Positions 34,371 to 45,000 of a stretch of 64,000 nt of DNA are shown here, piece by piece. This DNA is from Lachnospiraceae bacterium (lineage in GTDB: Bacteria; Bacillota; Clostridia; Lachnospirales; Lachnospiraceae). The stretch spans positions 1 through 64,000 of the forward strand of contig JAFRRD010000033.1 of the NCBI GenBank assembly GCA_017428265.1, written 5' to 3'. Every line of letters starts with the position of its first letter. Positions within the stretch are counted from its first letter, which is position 1. Made by a program: the position numbers and the translations under genes. The notes under the pieces are model-generated. The model was not told where the DNA came from. It was given only the letters and a program-made list of their open reading frames with translations, and searched no databases.

Positions 34371-35720
34371 TCAGAAAGGGAGTTTGAAAGGCATGCGGCC
34401 TTTCTTTCCCTTTCCCAGATTGCCGCTCATCTGCTTCATCATCTGGCGGCTCTGGTCAAATTGCTTCAGCAATCGGTTGACGTCCTGGATCGTAGTCCCG
34501 GAGCCGTTTGCGATGCGGCGCTTGCGCGGCGGCGTGATCCTGTCCGGCCTGCGCCTTTCGTCGGGCGTCATGGAAAGGATGATCGCCTCGATGTGTTTCA
34601 TGGACTTGTCGTCGGGCAGCTGCGTATTTTTCAGTTTGCCGCCCATGCCGGGGAGCATCTTCAGGATCTCGCCGATACCGCCCATTTTGTTCATCTGGCG
34701 CATCTGCGTCAGGAAATCCTCAAGATCGAACTCGTTCTTCTTGATCTTGCGGTAGGTCTCCTGGGCGGCCTGTTCGTCCAGATCGGCGTTTTGCGCCTTC
34801 TCGATCAGGCTGAGGACGTCACCCATGCCCAGGATGCGGTTCGCCATGCGGACGGGATTGAAGGCTTCGAGGTCTTCGAGCTTCTCACCCATGCCGGCGT
34901 AGAGAATGGGCTTGCCGGTCACGGAACGGACCGAGAGCGCCGCGCCGCCTCTGGCATCGCCGTCCAGCTTCGTCAGGATCACGCCGTCGATGCCGATGCG
35001 GTCGTTGAAGCTCGTGGCGACGTTGACGGCATCCTGGCCGGTCATGGCGTCGACCACCAGGAGGGTCTGCGTGACGGGAACGGTTTCCTTAAGGGCTTCC
35101 AGCTCTTCCATCATGGCGTCGTCGATGTGCAGGCGGCCTGCGGTGTCGAGGATCACCAGATTGTAGTGCTTGTCCTCCGCTTCCTTCATGGCCATGCGGG
35201 CAATGTCCGGGACCGCGAAGTTCGTGCCGGGGGCAAAGACCGGGACGTTCAGTTTCTCACCGTTGCGCTTCAGCTGATCAATGGCAGCCGGGCGGTAGAT
35301 GTCGCAGGCGACCAGCAGAGGGTTCCTGTCCTTTTTCTTCCGCAGCTGCGCAGCCAGCTTCGCACTGGAGGTCGTCTTGCCGGAGCCCTGCAGGCCGGCC
35401 ATCAGGAAAACCGTGATCTCATTGCGCGGCTGCAGCTTGATCTCCGCCGGTTCGCCGCCCATGGACGCGATCAGTTCCTCGTTGACGATCTTGATGACCT
35501 GCTGGCCGGGTGTCAGGGAGTTCATGACCTCCGTCCCGACAGCACGCTCTTCCACGCGCTTTACGAAGTCCTTGACAACCTTGTAGTTGACGTCGGCTTC
35601 CAGCAGGGCAAGCTTCACCTCCCGCATGGCGCTCTTGACGTCAGCTTCGGTCAAAAGGCCCTTGTCGGTCAGCTTTTTGAAGGTATTCTGCAATTTGTCG
35701 GCTAAGCTTTCAAATGCCAT
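34371..35720 (-). CDS. ffh: Signal recognition particle protein Ffh
   Basis: A 449-residue protein with N (helical), G (GTPase: G-L-Q-G-S-G-K-T-T near residue 107, D-T-A-G-R, T-K-L-D-G-D) and Met-rich M domains; the M domain includes M-N-K-M-G-G, S-M-T-P-D-E-R and G-S-G-T. With 4.5S RNA it targets nascent membrane proteins. The start at 35720 matches the conserved M-A-F-E-S-L beginning; the frame extends upstream without a site. ftsY is not in the window. Confidence 0.98.
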   Translation of the reverse strand: MAFESLADKLQNTFKKLTDKGLLTEADVKSAMREVKLALLEADVNYKVVKDFVKRVEERAVGTEVMNSLTPGQQVIKIVNEELIASMGGEPAEIKLQPRNEITVFLMAGLQGSGKTTSSAKLAAQLRKKKDRNPLLVACDIYRPAAIDQLKRNGEKLNVPVFAPGTNFAVPDIARMAMKEAEDKHYNLVILDTAGRLHIDDAMMEELEALKETVPVTQTLLVVDAMTGQDAVNVATSFNDRIGIDGVILTKLDGDARGGAALSVRSVTGKPILYAGMGEKLEDLEAFNPVRMANRILGMGDVLSLIEKAQNADLDEQAAQETYRKIKKNEFDLEDFLTQMRQMNKMGGIGEILKMLPGMGGKLKNTQLPDDKSMKHIEAIILSMTPDERRRPDRITPPRKRRIANGSGTTIQDVNRLLKQFDQSRQMMKQMSGNLGKGKKGRMPFKLPF

Positions 35721-35748
35721 TTTGTTCCCTGTCTCCTGCTTTCTGCCG

Positions 35749-36090
35749 TCAGCGTTCTTCGATCTGCCGTGCGAGCGCGGTGATCCGGTCAAGAAGCGAA
35801 ATGTCGCCGGTGTTTCTGATCTCTTCGGCCAGTTCACGGATCTTCTGCACGTCTTTCCGGTCGCTCAGATACTTTTCCACCAGGCCGAGCTTGGCTTCGT
35901 AGGCCTCAAGTGCCTCATCCGTGCGGCGGATCATGTCATGGATTCCCTGGCGGCTCACGCCGTAGGCCGCAGCGGCTTCAGAAAGGCTAAGATCCCCGAA
36001 CCGGACGTTCTCATAGATTTCCTGCTTTCTTTTCGTCAGCAGTTCGCCGTAAAAGTCGTATAAGAGGCTTTCTCTTCCCAGTTTGTCCAT
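35749..36090 (-). CDS. ylxM: YlxM family HTH protein
   Basis: A 113-residue UPF0122 protein with a sigma-like HTH (L-S-L-S-E-A-A-A-A-Y-G-V-S-R-Q-G-I-H-D). In streptococci YlxM modulates the SRP pathway; it precedes ffh here as usual. The start at 36090 is the conserved M-D-K-L position; upstream in-frame codons run into the pnp terminator. Confidence 0.92.
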   Translation of the reverse strand: MDKLGRESLLYDFYGELLTKRKQEIYENVRFGDLSLSEAAAAYGVSRQGIHDMIRRTDEALEAYEAKLGLVEKYLSDRKDVQKIRELAEEIRNTGDISLLDRITALARQIEER

Positions 36091-36124
36091 GTGTCTCCAT
36101 CCGGCTGCCAACGCAGCCTTGCTT

Positions 36125-36153
36125 ACGTTAGCACAAAAGAAAAAGCCTGTCAA
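36125..36153 (-). promoter_or_regulatory. Possible ylxM-ffh promoter inside the pnp terminator
   Basis: On the minus strand, TTGACA (36148-36153) lies in the second arm of the pnp terminator, with TAACGT (36125-36130) 17 bp later. The -10 is poor (3 of 6), so this is tentative. Confidence 0.4.
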
Positions 36154-36174
36154 GTGTTTTTTCTTGACAGGCTT
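36135..36174 (-). terminator. pnp terminator
   Basis: On the minus strand, a perfect 12-bp stem AAGCCTGTCAAG / CTTGACAGGCTT with an 8-base A-rich loop, then TTTCTTTT. Confidence 0.92.
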
Positions 36175-36194
36175 CATTTATTATTCGGATCGGA

Positions 36195-38300
36195 TCAGAC
36201 CGTTGCCTTCTCCTCTTCGGTCACGTCCTTGATGGACAGGTTCACACGGCCCATCTTGTCGATCTCGACGACCTTGACAACGACTTCGTCGCCAAGCTTC
36301 ACGACGGATTCGACGGTCGGGACGCGCTTGTTGGACAGCTTGGAAATGTGAACCAGGCCGTCCTTGCCGGGGCAGAGCGAAACAAAGGCGCCGAAATTCA
36401 TGATCCGGACGACCTTGCCGCGGAAGATCTGGCCGACCTCGACGTCGTTCACGATCGTCTCGATGGTCTTGATGGCGCGGTTGATCATATCCATATCGGT
36501 GCCGCAGACAGACACGGTGCCGTCGTCTTCGATATCGATCTGGACGCCGGTATCCTCGATGATCTGGTTGATGACCTTGCCCTGCTTGCCGATGACGTCG
36601 CCGATCTTGGACGGATCGATCGTGATCGAAACGATCTTCGGCGCCCACTTGCTGATCTCCGGACGCGGGCCGGGGATGGCCTTCGCCATGACCTCGTCCA
36701 TAATGTACAGACGGGCTTCCTTCGTGCGGGCCAGCGCTTCCTTGATGATCGCGGGGGTCAGGCCGTGGATCTTGATATCCATCTGGATCGCGGTGATGCC
36801 GTCATGGGTACCAGTCACCTTGAAATCCATGTCGCCGAAGAAGTCTTCAAGGCCCTGGATATCGGTCAGGACGACGTAATCGTCATCGGTCTCGCCGGTC
36901 ACCAGACCGACGGAAATGCCGCCGACCATGGTCTTGATCGGGACACCGGCAGCCATCAGCGCCATGCAGGAGGCACAGGTGGAAGCCATCGAAGTGGAGC
37001 CGTTGGATTCCATCGTTTCCGAGACGCAGCGGATCGCATAAGGGAAATCTTCCACGGACGGAAGCACCGGGATCAGGGCTCGTTCGGCAAGTGCGCCGTG
37101 GCCGATCTCGCGGCGGCCCGGTCCGCGGCTGGGCTTGGTCTCACCGACCGACCAACTCGGGAAGTTGTAGTGGTGCATGTAGCGCTTGCTGGTGACCTTG
37201 CGGTCCAGGCCGTCGATCTTCTGCGCTTCGCTCATGGGTGCCAGCGTGCAGGCATCGATGATCTGTGTCTGACCGCGGGTAAACATCGCGGAACCGTGGG
37301 CTCTGGGCAGGATATCCACTTCAGCCGCCAGCGGGCGGATCTGGTTCATGGCGCGGCCGTCGGGGCGCTTGCGGTCCTTCAGGATCATCTTGCGGACGGT
37401 CATCTTCTGGAATTTGTACACGGCCTCGCCGACGAAGGGCAGCCATTCCTCATTTTCGGCATAGCGCTCGTTCAGCTTTTCGGTGATGGCCTTGATGTTC
37501 GCGTCGCGGACAGCCTTCTCATCGGTGAAAACGGCCTCTTCCATCGCCTCGGGGGTGATGAAGCTGACCATATCCTGATACATGTCTTCCGGGATCACGT
37601 GGCTCTCGTAAGCCTTCTTCGGCTTGCCGCATTCGTCCACGATCGTCTGGATGAAGGCGATGACCTTGCGGTTCATCTCGTGCGCAGCCATGATGGCGTC
37701 ATACATGACGTCTTCGGGTACCTCGCCGGCGCCGGCTTCGATCATGATGACCTTTTCCGCGGTGGAAGCCACAGTCAGGGCCAGGTCGGAAGCAAGGCGC
37801 TGTTCCTCGGTCGGGTTGAAGCAGAGCTCACCGTTCACGCGGCCGACCATCGTCGCAGCGATCGGGCCGTCGAAGGGGATGTCGGAAATGCAGGTCGCGA
37901 TGGAGCAGCCGAGCATGGCAACGACGTCGGGATTGCAGTCCGGATCGACGCTCATGATGAGGTTGCTGAGTGTTACGTCGTTGCGGTAATCCTTCGGGAA
38001 AAGGGGACGCATCGGACGGTCGATGACGCGGCTTGCGAGCGTCGCATGCTCGCTGGCCTTGCCTTCGCGTTTGTTGAAGCCGCCGGGGATCTTGCCCACG
38101 GAATACATTTTTTCTTCGTATTCCACGGTAAGCGGGAAAAAGTCGATGCCGTCGCGGGGAGCATCGGAAGCCGTCGCGGTCGACAGCACGATGGTGTCGC
38201 CGTAATGCATGAAAGCGGCGCCGTTAGCCTGGGCGGCCACGCGTCCGATATCGACGCTCAGTGTACGGCCGGCCAGTTCCATTGAATAGGTTTTGTACAT
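36195..38300 (-). CDS. pnp: Polyribonucleotide nucleotidyltransferase
   Basis: A 701-residue PNPase: two RNase-PH domains (second with the G-R-R-E-I-G-H-G-A-L-A-E-R-A-L phosphate-binding segment), then KH (V-I-G-K-Q-G-K-V-I) and S1 (G-K-V-V-R-I-M-N-F-G-A-F-V) domains at the C-terminus. It degrades RNA 3' to 5' with phosphate. The start at 38300 matches M-Y-K-T-Y-S-M-E and has AAGGAG upstream. It follows rpsO, the standard order. Confidence 0.98.
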   Translation of the reverse strand: MYKTYSMELAGRTLSVDIGRVAAQANGAAFMHYGDTIVLSTATASDAPRDGIDFFPLTVEYEEKMYSVGKIPGGFNKREGKASEHATLASRVIDRPMRPLFPKDYRNDVTLSNLIMSVDPDCNPDVVAMLGCSIATCISDIPFDGPIAATMVGRVNGELCFNPTEEQRLASDLALTVASTAEKVIMIEAGAGEVPEDVMYDAIMAAHEMNRKVIAFIQTIVDECGKPKKAYESHVIPEDMYQDMVSFITPEAMEEAVFTDEKAVRDANIKAITEKLNERYAENEEWLPFVGEAVYKFQKMTVRKMILKDRKRPDGRAMNQIRPLAAEVDILPRAHGSAMFTRGQTQIIDACTLAPMSEAQKIDGLDRKVTSKRYMHHYNFPSWSVGETKPSRGPGRREIGHGALAERALIPVLPSVEDFPYAIRCVSETMESNGSTSMASTCASCMALMAAGVPIKTMVGGISVGLVTGETDDDYVVLTDIQGLEDFFGDMDFKVTGTHDGITAIQMDIKIHGLTPAIIKEALARTKEARLYIMDEVMAKAIPGPRPEISKWAPKIVSITIDPSKIGDVIGKQGKVINQIIEDTGVQIDIEDDGTVSVCGTDMDMINRAIKTIETIVNDVEVGQIFRGKVVRIMNFGAFVSLCPGKDGLVHISKLSNKRVPTVESVVKLGDEVVVKVVEIDKMGRVNLSIKDVTEEEKATV

Positions 38301-38439
38301 TTTTTCTCCTTGTTTTTTGCCGCGGCAGCCGTTCGAAACCACAAATAACGGTACATCACGGGCGGATGTGCAGTTGTTTGAAGTCTCGAAAAGCGCCTGC
38401 CGCCGATTTTGTCTGTGTTGCTGCTTTTCTTCTTACGGA

Positions 38440-38467
38440 AAACAGGGTGGAAAACTCCACCCTGTTT
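38440..38467 (-). terminator. rpsO terminator
   Basis: A perfect 12-bp stem AAACAGGGTGGA / TCCACCCTGTTT with a 4-base loop, 10 bases after the rpsO stop. The minus-strand T run is short (TTTTCC), so some readthrough into pnp is expected. Confidence 0.75.
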
Positions 38468-38477
38468 CAGGATCGTC

Positions 38478-38744
38478 TTACTTGCGGATGCCGAGTTTCT
38501 GGATCAGCGCACGGTATTCGTTGATGTCGTTCTTCTTGACGTACTCAAGCATGCCGCGGCGCTGGCCGACGAGCATGAACAGACCGCGGCGGGAATGGTG
38601 ATCCTTCGGATTCACCTTCAGGTGTTCGGTCAGTTCACGGATCCTTTCGGAAAGTAATGCGATCTGGACAGCGGGCGAACCGGTGTCCTGTTCATTTTTG
38701 CCGAATTCCTTAACGATCTCGGCTTTTCTTTCTTTGCTGGTCAT
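38478..38744 (-). CDS. rpsO: 30S ribosomal protein S15
   Basis: An 88-residue protein with the S15 core [16 protein letters not shown] near residue 21, D-H-H-S-R-R-G-L near 48 and R-R-G-M-L-E-Y near 62. The start at 38744 (M-T-S-K-E-R-K) has AGGAGG upstream. S15 binds 16S rRNA early and often regulates its own mRNA. Confidence 0.97.
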   Translation of the reverse strand: MTSKERKAEIVKEFGKNEQDTGSPAVQIALLSERIRELTEHLKVNPKDHHSRRGLFMLVGQRRGMLEYVKKNDINEYRALIQKLGIRK

Positions 38745-38854
38745 TTGACAGCCTCCTAAAATAATCTTACCTGATGCCGGGCCCCGGTCGGAGTGTCCAA
38801 AGGCTAAGCATAGGCGCACTGAAAGTTTATAGCATATTCCCGCTGATACGTCAA
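38745..38854 (-). promoter_or_regulatory. rpsO promoter and leader
   Basis: On the minus strand, TTGACG (38849-38854), 17 bp, TATAAA (38826-38831), then a leader of about 75 bases with a GC-rich inverted segment around GGGGCCC. That leader could be an S15 autoregulatory element; no structural comparison was possible. Confidence 0.7.
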
Positions 38855-38881
38855 GCGTTTTTTGCGCTGAGCCGGGTGATT

Positions 38882-40690
38882 TTATTTTCCGCTGTATTCG
38901 GAAAAGAATTTCCTGGCCTCTTCGATGTTCCGTTCGACCTCTTCTTTCAGTTCCTGCATGGTGGAAAACTTCTGTTCCGGCCGCAGGAATTGCAGAAGCC
39001 GCGTCTCAGCCATTATGCCGTAAAGTTCCGGCCCGCCCTCAAGAAGATGGGTCTCCAGACCCAAGTGAAATCCGGGACCTGCTGTCGGCTTCACGCCGAC
39101 ATTGGTGACAGCCGGCAGAGTGCGGCCTTCCGCTGCAAGAAGCGAGAAGTAAACGCCGTAGGGCGGGCAGAGTTTGCCGTCCGGAACGCGCTGATTGGCG
39201 GTCGGGATGCCGATGACCGTGCCGAGATGTTCGCCGTAGCCGATCCGCGCGCGGATGAAGTACGGATAGCTGAGGCACTCTTCCGCTTCTTCCATTCTTC
39301 CCTCTGCGATCAGGCTGCGGATCCGCGTGCTGCTGACGACTTCACCGCCCCGGATCTCCTTCGGGATCACGGTGAGCGTGAAGCCGAGTTTTTCCGCACG
39401 GTCACGGAGCATTTCCACGTTGCCGCCGCGATTGTAGCCGAAGCAGCAGTCCGGCCCGGCAACGATCGAGCGCATGCCGAGCTGGCCGATCAGGATCTTC
39501 TCCAGGAAATCATCCGCCGGCATCGTCCGGATCGCATCGGTGAAGGGACATTCCACGAGGCGGTCGATGCCGAGATCTTTGGCCATCTGCTTCTTTTCGG
39601 GCGAAGACAGCAGCATCGCACGCGGTTCACCGGCATTCATCGGATTGTCGCTGAAGGAAAAGAGAACGGTCTTCAGGCGGCTTTCAACAGCCTGGCGGCG
39701 CATCTCTTCGAAGATCTTCCGGTGGCCGACGTGCATGCCGTCGAATTTGCCGATCGAAACGACCGAAGGCGCAGGTTCGCGCACACGCGCAGGTGCGGGA
39801 TCCGGCAGCAGCATTACCGTCGGCCGGTATTTGCCGCCTTCCCGCCGGAACAGGCCGATCAGGAAACCGTCGGGCGCAGTCACGCGGACCAGGGCACCGT
39901 TTTTATCCTTTGCCGCCGTCTCAAAGCTGTCCGCGGGCAGGAAATTGCCGTTCCGTGCCGCGGCCTCCGCTGAAGGCTTCAGAAGACGCTGAGGATAGTC
40001 CTTCAGGATGCTTTCGAGCGGCAGGACGGCTTCGGCCAGATGCCCGGTCAGCTTCATCGACTCGATCACGCCGAGCGGATATGCCTCACGCAGGGTAAAG
40101 CCCGAAGACTCTTCCCGGACCAGTTCCTCCATCAGTCCGCCGCAGCCGAGTTTCTGCCCGATATCGTGGCAGAGCGTGCGGATGTATGTTCCTTTGGAGC
40201 AGCGCACCCGCATCGATACGCGGGGCAGGCGGATGCTGAGGATCTCAAGTTCTTCGATGAAGATCTCGCTTTTTGCCCGCTCGGCTTCGATGCCCTGACG
40301 CGCCAGATCGACCAGTTTCCTGCCGTTGACCTTTCTCGCGGAATACATCGGCGTCAGCTGGCTGCTCCGCCCCGCAAAGGACATCACCGCCTCCCTGACT
40401 TCATCTTCCGTCGAGGTCACGGAATGACGTGCCAGAACCTTCCCGCAGGCATCCTGGGTATCGGTCTCCGCGCCGAGATACAGCACGGTCCGGTAGACCT
40501 TGCTGCCCTCCGACAAAAGATCGGCCAGCCTGGTTGCCCGTCCCAGAAGCACCGGCAGTACGCCTTCCGCTTCCGGATCCAGAGTGCCCAGATGCCCGAT
40601 CTTCTTCTGTCCGAAGATCCCCCGCAGACGCGCTATCGCGTCAAAAGAGGTGTATCCCTTTTCTTTATTGACAATCAGGACTCCGTCCAT
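38882..40690 (-). CDS. Fused tRNA pseudouridine-55 synthase and FAD synthetase/riboflavin kinase (TruB-RibF)
   Basis: One 602-residue frame. Residues 1-295 are TruB: catalytic Asp38 in [24 protein letters not shown] near 164. Residues 308-602 are Rib[12 protein letters not shown] (313-323), G-P-D-C-C-F-G-Y-N near 412, S-S-T-R-I-R (453-458), then riboflavin kinase motifs G-I-P-T-A-N (494-499) and T-N-V-G-V-K-P-T (529-536). A short Pro/Ala/Arg linker joins them. The two genes are normally separate neighbours. Both active sites look intact, so it should modify U55 of tRNA and make FMN and FAD. It overlaps nrnA by 16 bases. Confidence 0.93.
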   Translation of the reverse strand: MDGVLIVNKEKGYTSFDAIARLRGIFGQKKIGHLGTLDPEAEGVLPVLLGRATRLADLLSEGSKVYRTVLYLGAETDTQDACGKVLARHSVTSTEDEVREAVMSFAGRSSQLTPMYSARKVNGRKLVDLARQGIEAERAKSEIFIEELEILSIRLPRVSMRVRCSKGTYIRTLCHDIGQKLGCGGLMEELVREESSGFTLREAYPLGVIESMKLTGHLAEAVLPLESILKDYPQRLLKPSAEAAARNGNFLPADSFETAAKDKNGALVRVTAPDGFLIGLFRREGGKYRPTVMLLPDPAPARVREPAPSVVSIGKFDGMHVGHRKIFEEMRRQAVESRLKTVLFSFSDNPMNAGEPRAMLLSSPEKKQMAKDLGIDRLVECPFTDAIRTMPADDFLEKILIGQLGMRSIVAGPDCCFGYNRGGNVEMLRDRAEKLGFTLTVIPKEIRGGEVVSSTRIRSLIAEGRMEEAEECLSYPYFIRARIGYGEHLGTVIGIPTANQRVPDGKLCPPYGVYFSLLAAEGRTLPAVTNVGVKPTAGPGFHLGLETHLLEGGPELYGIMAETRLLQFLRPEQKFSTMQELKEEVERNIEEARKFFSEYSGK

Positions 40691-41643
40691 GCGTCGATAA
40701 GCTCCTTGATTTCTGCGGTAATGATTTTTGCCGATTCCTGCCACGGGCCTTTCATGCCGAAGCCGGCGGCGTGTTCATGGCCGCCTCCTCCGTGCGAGGC
40801 TGCGATGCCGGAAACGCTGATGTGCTGTGAACGCAGGCTGACCTTGTAATCATCGTCCTCCAGCGCATACAGAAAGGCAGCCGCCTCGGTCCCTTTTGTG
40901 ATCCGCAGCTGGTCGATTACGCCGTCAAGGTCCTGCGGACTGAGGCCGAGGGCCTCCTGCTGCGGCTTCGTGACAGCGGCAATGATGAGTTTTCCGTCCA
41001 GTTCGAGATAGGAAGACTCCAGCGCCAGGCCGATGGCCTTGTTCTGCGCAAAGCTGCGCATGTAAAAGGTCTCGTCGATGATGAACTGGGCATCGCCCTT
41101 ATCCATCTTTTCGAGGAGACGGCCGGCGATCGTCATCGTGCGGAGCGTCGTGGACGGATACTTGAACACCCCGGTATCGTGCACGATGCCGAGGTACAGG
41201 CAGCGCGCGCAGTCCCGGTCGATCTGCCGTTCATCCATCAGGGTGTACAGCAGTTCGCAGGTCGAACTGGCACCGCCTTCAATGAGATTTTCCTCGCCGT
41301 AACCTCTGTTCGTTTCGTGATGATCGATCACGATGCGTCGTCCGGCGCGTTCAAACATCGGCTCGAACACGTCAAGCCTGTCCTGCGCGGCGGCGTCAAG
41401 GGAAATGAACAGGTCATAAGTCTCATCCGACGGTTCGTGGAGGATCCTCTTCTCTCCGTTCATAAACGAAAAAGACGAAGCATAGGTCCCGAGGTAAACA
41501 TCTACCCGCACCTGCGGCATCGTCTTCCGGAGATAGTTCCACAGCCCGAGGCAGGCCCCGACGCAGTCGCCGTCGGGACGTACGTGTCCGCTGACGGCGA
41601 CCGTTAACGCATCCCTTATCAGGGCATTGATCACTCCGCTCAT
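40675..41643 (-). CDS. nrnA: DHH-family nanoRNase/pAp phosphatase NrnA
   Basis: A 322-residue DHH/DHHA1 protein: G-H-V-R-P-D-G-D-C-V-G-A near residue 19, D-H-H-E-T-N near 98, and the DHHA1 glycine motif G-G-G-G-H-E-H-A-A-G near 289. It degrades short RNAs and dephosphorylates 3'-phosphoadenosine 5'-phosphate. The position between rbfA and truB is standard. It overlaps rbfA by 4 bases. Confidence 0.94.
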   Translation of the reverse strand: MSGVINALIRDALTVAVSGHVRPDGDCVGACLGLWNYLRKTMPQVRVDVYLGTYASSFSFMNGEKRILHEPSDETYDLFISLDAAAQDRLDVFEPMFERAGRRIVIDHHETNRGYGEENLIEGGASSTCELLYTLMDERQIDRDCARCLYLGIVHDTGVFKYPSTTLRTMTIAGRLLEKMDKGDAQFIIDETFYMRSFAQNKAIGLALESSYLELDGKLIIAAVTKPQQEALGLSPQDLDGVIDQLRITKGTEAAAFLYALEDDDYKVSLRSQHISVSGIAASHGGGGHEHAAGFGMKGPWQESAKIITAEIKELIDAWTES

Positions 41644-42059
41644 AGATCTTCCTCATCCTCCGGGACGGAAGCAACGGCTTCGCCCATCTCTGCGATCTTG
41701 GCGTTCTGCGCTGCCATGACTTCGTCGATCTTCTGCGACATTTCCGAGCCGTAGGCGATCGAATTATCCATGATGAATTTGATCTCCGGCGTCAGGCGGA
41801 GGTTCAGGTTGACCGCGACTTCGTGGCGGATGAAACCAGCTGCGCTTTTCAGGGCAGCCCTGGTCTCTTCGACCGTCTCGTCATCGCCGAGCACGCTGAT
41901 GTAGGCCTTGCAGGTCTTCAGATCCGGCGCGACTTCGGCGCTCGTAACACTGATCATGATCGGGATGCGCGGGTCCTTGACCTCCTCGCGGAGAATGCGG
42001 GAAAGTTCCCGCTGCATCTCGGCATTGATCCGTTCGTTTTTTACACTGTGTTTTTTCAT
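41640..42059 (-). CDS. rbfA: Ribosome-binding factor A
   Basis: A 139-residue protein with a KH-like RbfA fold: L-S-R-I-L-R-E-E-V-K-D-P-R near residue 18 and L-R-L-T-P-E-I-K-F near 87, then an acidic C-terminus. It promotes 16S 5'-end maturation and cold adaptation. The ATG at 42059 abuts the infB stop; the frame runs on upstream inside infB, which I reject. Confidence 0.95.
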   Translation of the reverse strand: MKKHSVKNERINAEMQRELSRILREEVKDPRIPIMISVTSAEVAPDLKTCKAYISVLGDDETVEETRAALKSAAGFIRHEVAVNLNLRLTPEIKFIMDNSIAYGSEMSQKIDEVMAAQNAKIAEMGEAVASVPEDEEDL

Positions 42060-42060
42060 A

Positions 42061-45000
42061 TCAGTCCTTATGGCTCGGGAGCTTGCGCGGCAGTTCCACC
42101 ATGGCATAGGCTTCGATGGTGTCATCCACGTCGAAGTCACCGAACTTCTCGAAGACCAGGCCGCATTCGTAGCCGGCCGCCACTTCCTTGACATCGTCCT
42201 TGAAACGCTTCAGGGAAGCCAGATTGCCGTCGAACAGCTGGTCCTTGCCGCGGGTGATGCGGCACTTGCAGCCGCGCTGCAGCTTGCCGTCGAGCACGAA
42301 GCAGCCGGCGATGTTGCCGATGCCGGAAGCCTTGAAGACCTGGCGTACCACGGCGTGGCCGATGATCTGCTCTTCGTATTCGGGTTCAAGCATGCCGAGC
42401 ATGGCTGCCTCAACATCCTCGATTGCCTTGTAGATGACGTCGTACAGGCGGATGTCGACCTTTTCCTGCTCCGCAACGGAACGGGCCTGCGCATCGGGCT
42501 TGACATTGAAGCCGATGATGATGGCGTTCGACGCCGATGCCAGCGTGACGTCGGATTCGGAAATGTTCCCGGCCGCGCTGTGGATCACCTTGACGGCGAT
42601 CTGTTCGTTCGACAGTTTCTGCAGGCTGGTCTTGACGGCTTCCACGCTGCCCTGAACGTCGGCCTTGACGATCAGGTTCAGTTCCTTCATATTGCCGCTC
42701 TGGATCTGGTTGAACAGATCGTCCAGCGACAGTTTGCTTCTGGTCTCTTCCAGCAGTTTCTTTCTGCCTTCGGCGATGAATGTCTCGGCATAGGCACGGG
42801 CATCCTTCTCGGCCTTCGTGGAAATGAAGACCTCGCCGGCGCCGGGCACGCTCGAAAGGCCGAGCAGCTCGACAGGCATGCCGGGCGTCGCTTCCTTGAC
42901 GCGTTCGCCCTTGTCGTTCAGCATCGCACGGATCTTGCCGTAGCAGCCGCCCGCCGCGACGTTGTCGCCCACATGGAGCGTGCCCTTCTGGACGAGCACG
43001 GTCGCCACGGGACCGCGGGTCGGATCCAGCTGCGCCTCGATGACCAGGCCGCGGGCCGCTCTCTTCGGATCGGCTTTCAGTTCCTGCACGTCGGCAACCA
43101 GAAGGACCATTTCCAGCAGGTCTTCAATGCCGTCGCCGCGCTTCGCGGAAACAGGGACGAAGACGTTGGAGCCGCCCCATTCCTCACCGATCAGGCCGTA
43201 TTCGGACAGTTCTTTCTTGACCTTGTCGATGTTGGCGCCGGGCTTGTCGATCTTGTTGATGGCAACGACGATCTCAACGCCGGCTGCCTTCGCATGGTTG
43301 ATGGCTTCGACCGTCTGCGGCATGACGCCGTCGTCGGCCGCTACGACCAGAATCGCGATATCGGTCGCCTGCGCGCCGCGCATACGCATGGCGGTGAAGG
43401 CTTCGTGTCCGGGGGTATCCAGGAAGGTGATCTTCCGGCCGTTGATCTCGACCATGTACGCACCGATGTGCTGCGTGATGCCGCCGGCCTCGCCGGTGGT
43501 GACGTTGGTCTTGCGGATCGCATCCAGCAGGGAGGTCTTGCCGTGGTCGACGTGGCCCATGACGCAGACCACAGGCGGTCTGGGCACCATGTTCTCTTCC
43601 TTGTCCTCAACGGTATCCTTGAGGAGTTCGGCAATGACGTCGACGGTCTCTTCCTTCTCGGCAACGATGTCGAAATCGAGCGCGATGTCGGCTGCGGTGT
43701 CGTAATCCAGATCCTGATTGACGGTATAGACCTTGCCCTCCAGGAAGAGTTTCTTAATGATGGCGGCGGGCTGCATCTTCATGGCATCCGCCAGTTCCTT
43801 GAGCGTCAGTTTCTCGGGGATCGTGATCGTCTTGATCTGCGGTTCCTTCGGCTCGGCCTTCTGTTCCTTGGCCAGGCGGTCCAGATCCTTGATGCCCTTG
43901 CCCTTGGCGGTCTTGCCGCCGGGACGCCGCAGTTCGCCGGAATCGCCCTTGTTGTAGCGGGAATTCGCGGTCTTGCTGCTGCCCTGCTGCGTGCGGGTCT
44001 GTTTGGTATTCTTGCCGTTCTTGGACAGGCCGAGACCGCCGAAATCGGCTCCGCTGCTGCGTGAACCGGCCGGTTTTCCGGCACCTGCTCCGGCAGGGCG
44101 GCGCGGTCTCTGGTCGTCGTCTTTATCCTTCATGAAGCCCTGGCTACCGGTCGCTCCGGTGCGCTGGCTGTAGGTGTTGCCGGTACGCTGGTAGGTTCCG
44201 GTACCGCCGGAATGATAGGCGCGGGTCTCGCCGTTCGCATTCTGCGTATAGGCGCCGCGACCGGTCTGTCCGAAACGGCCCTGCGTACCCTGGCCGGGCC
44301 CGGCAGGACGGCGTCCTTCGGGGCGTGTGCCTGTGCCGCTCTTCGCGGCTTCGCGGCGTTCCTTCTGTTCCCGGGCCAGACGCTCGGTACGGTCCTTGGC
44401 TTCCTGTTCGGCCTGGCGCACCTTGCTCATATCGACAAAGCGGCGTACCGGCTTCGGCGGTTCTTCGACCTTGGGGGCTTCTGCTTCCGGCGCCTTGGTC
44501 TCAGGGGCTTTCACCTCAGCTGCGGCAGTTTCCGCTTTCTTCGTCGTTTTTCTGGCCGGCTTTTCGGCTGCGGTTTCTTTCCCGGCGGCCTTTGCCGGCT
44601 CGGCCGGTACGGTCTCGGCGGCTTCGGCAGGTTTTGCTGCAGGCTTGGTCTCCACCGCTTCTGCCGTTTTTTCCGCTGTCTTGGCGGCAGTCTTCGCCGG
44701 CTTGACAGCCTCTTCCGCAGGCTTCTTAACCTCGGCAGCCGTTTCCGCTGCAGGCGCAGCCTTTACGGGCTTCTCCGCCGCCTTCTCGGCAGGCTTCTCC
44801 GGTGCCGGGGCAGCCGGTTTTTTCGCTGCAGGAGCAACTGTTCCGGACGCTGCGGCAGGTCTTGCCGGCATCTTCGCGGCAGCAGAAGTCCCTGCAGGCG
44901 TTTTTCCTGCAGCTGAAGTTCCCGAAGCGGGTCTTGCAACAGATGAAGTGCCGGCAGGCTTCTTCGGCGCACCCGGCGTCTGCGGGCGCATCTTCAGACT

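Noticed and set aside
36348..38285. 645-codon frame opposite pnp
   Set aside because: Shadow of a verified pnp gene; composition is His/Asp/Val-rich as expected from reading the complementary strand.
41943..42194. In-frame upstream extension of rbfA
   Set aside because: It lies inside the infB reading region on the same strand; the conserved start M-K-K-H directly follows the infB stop.
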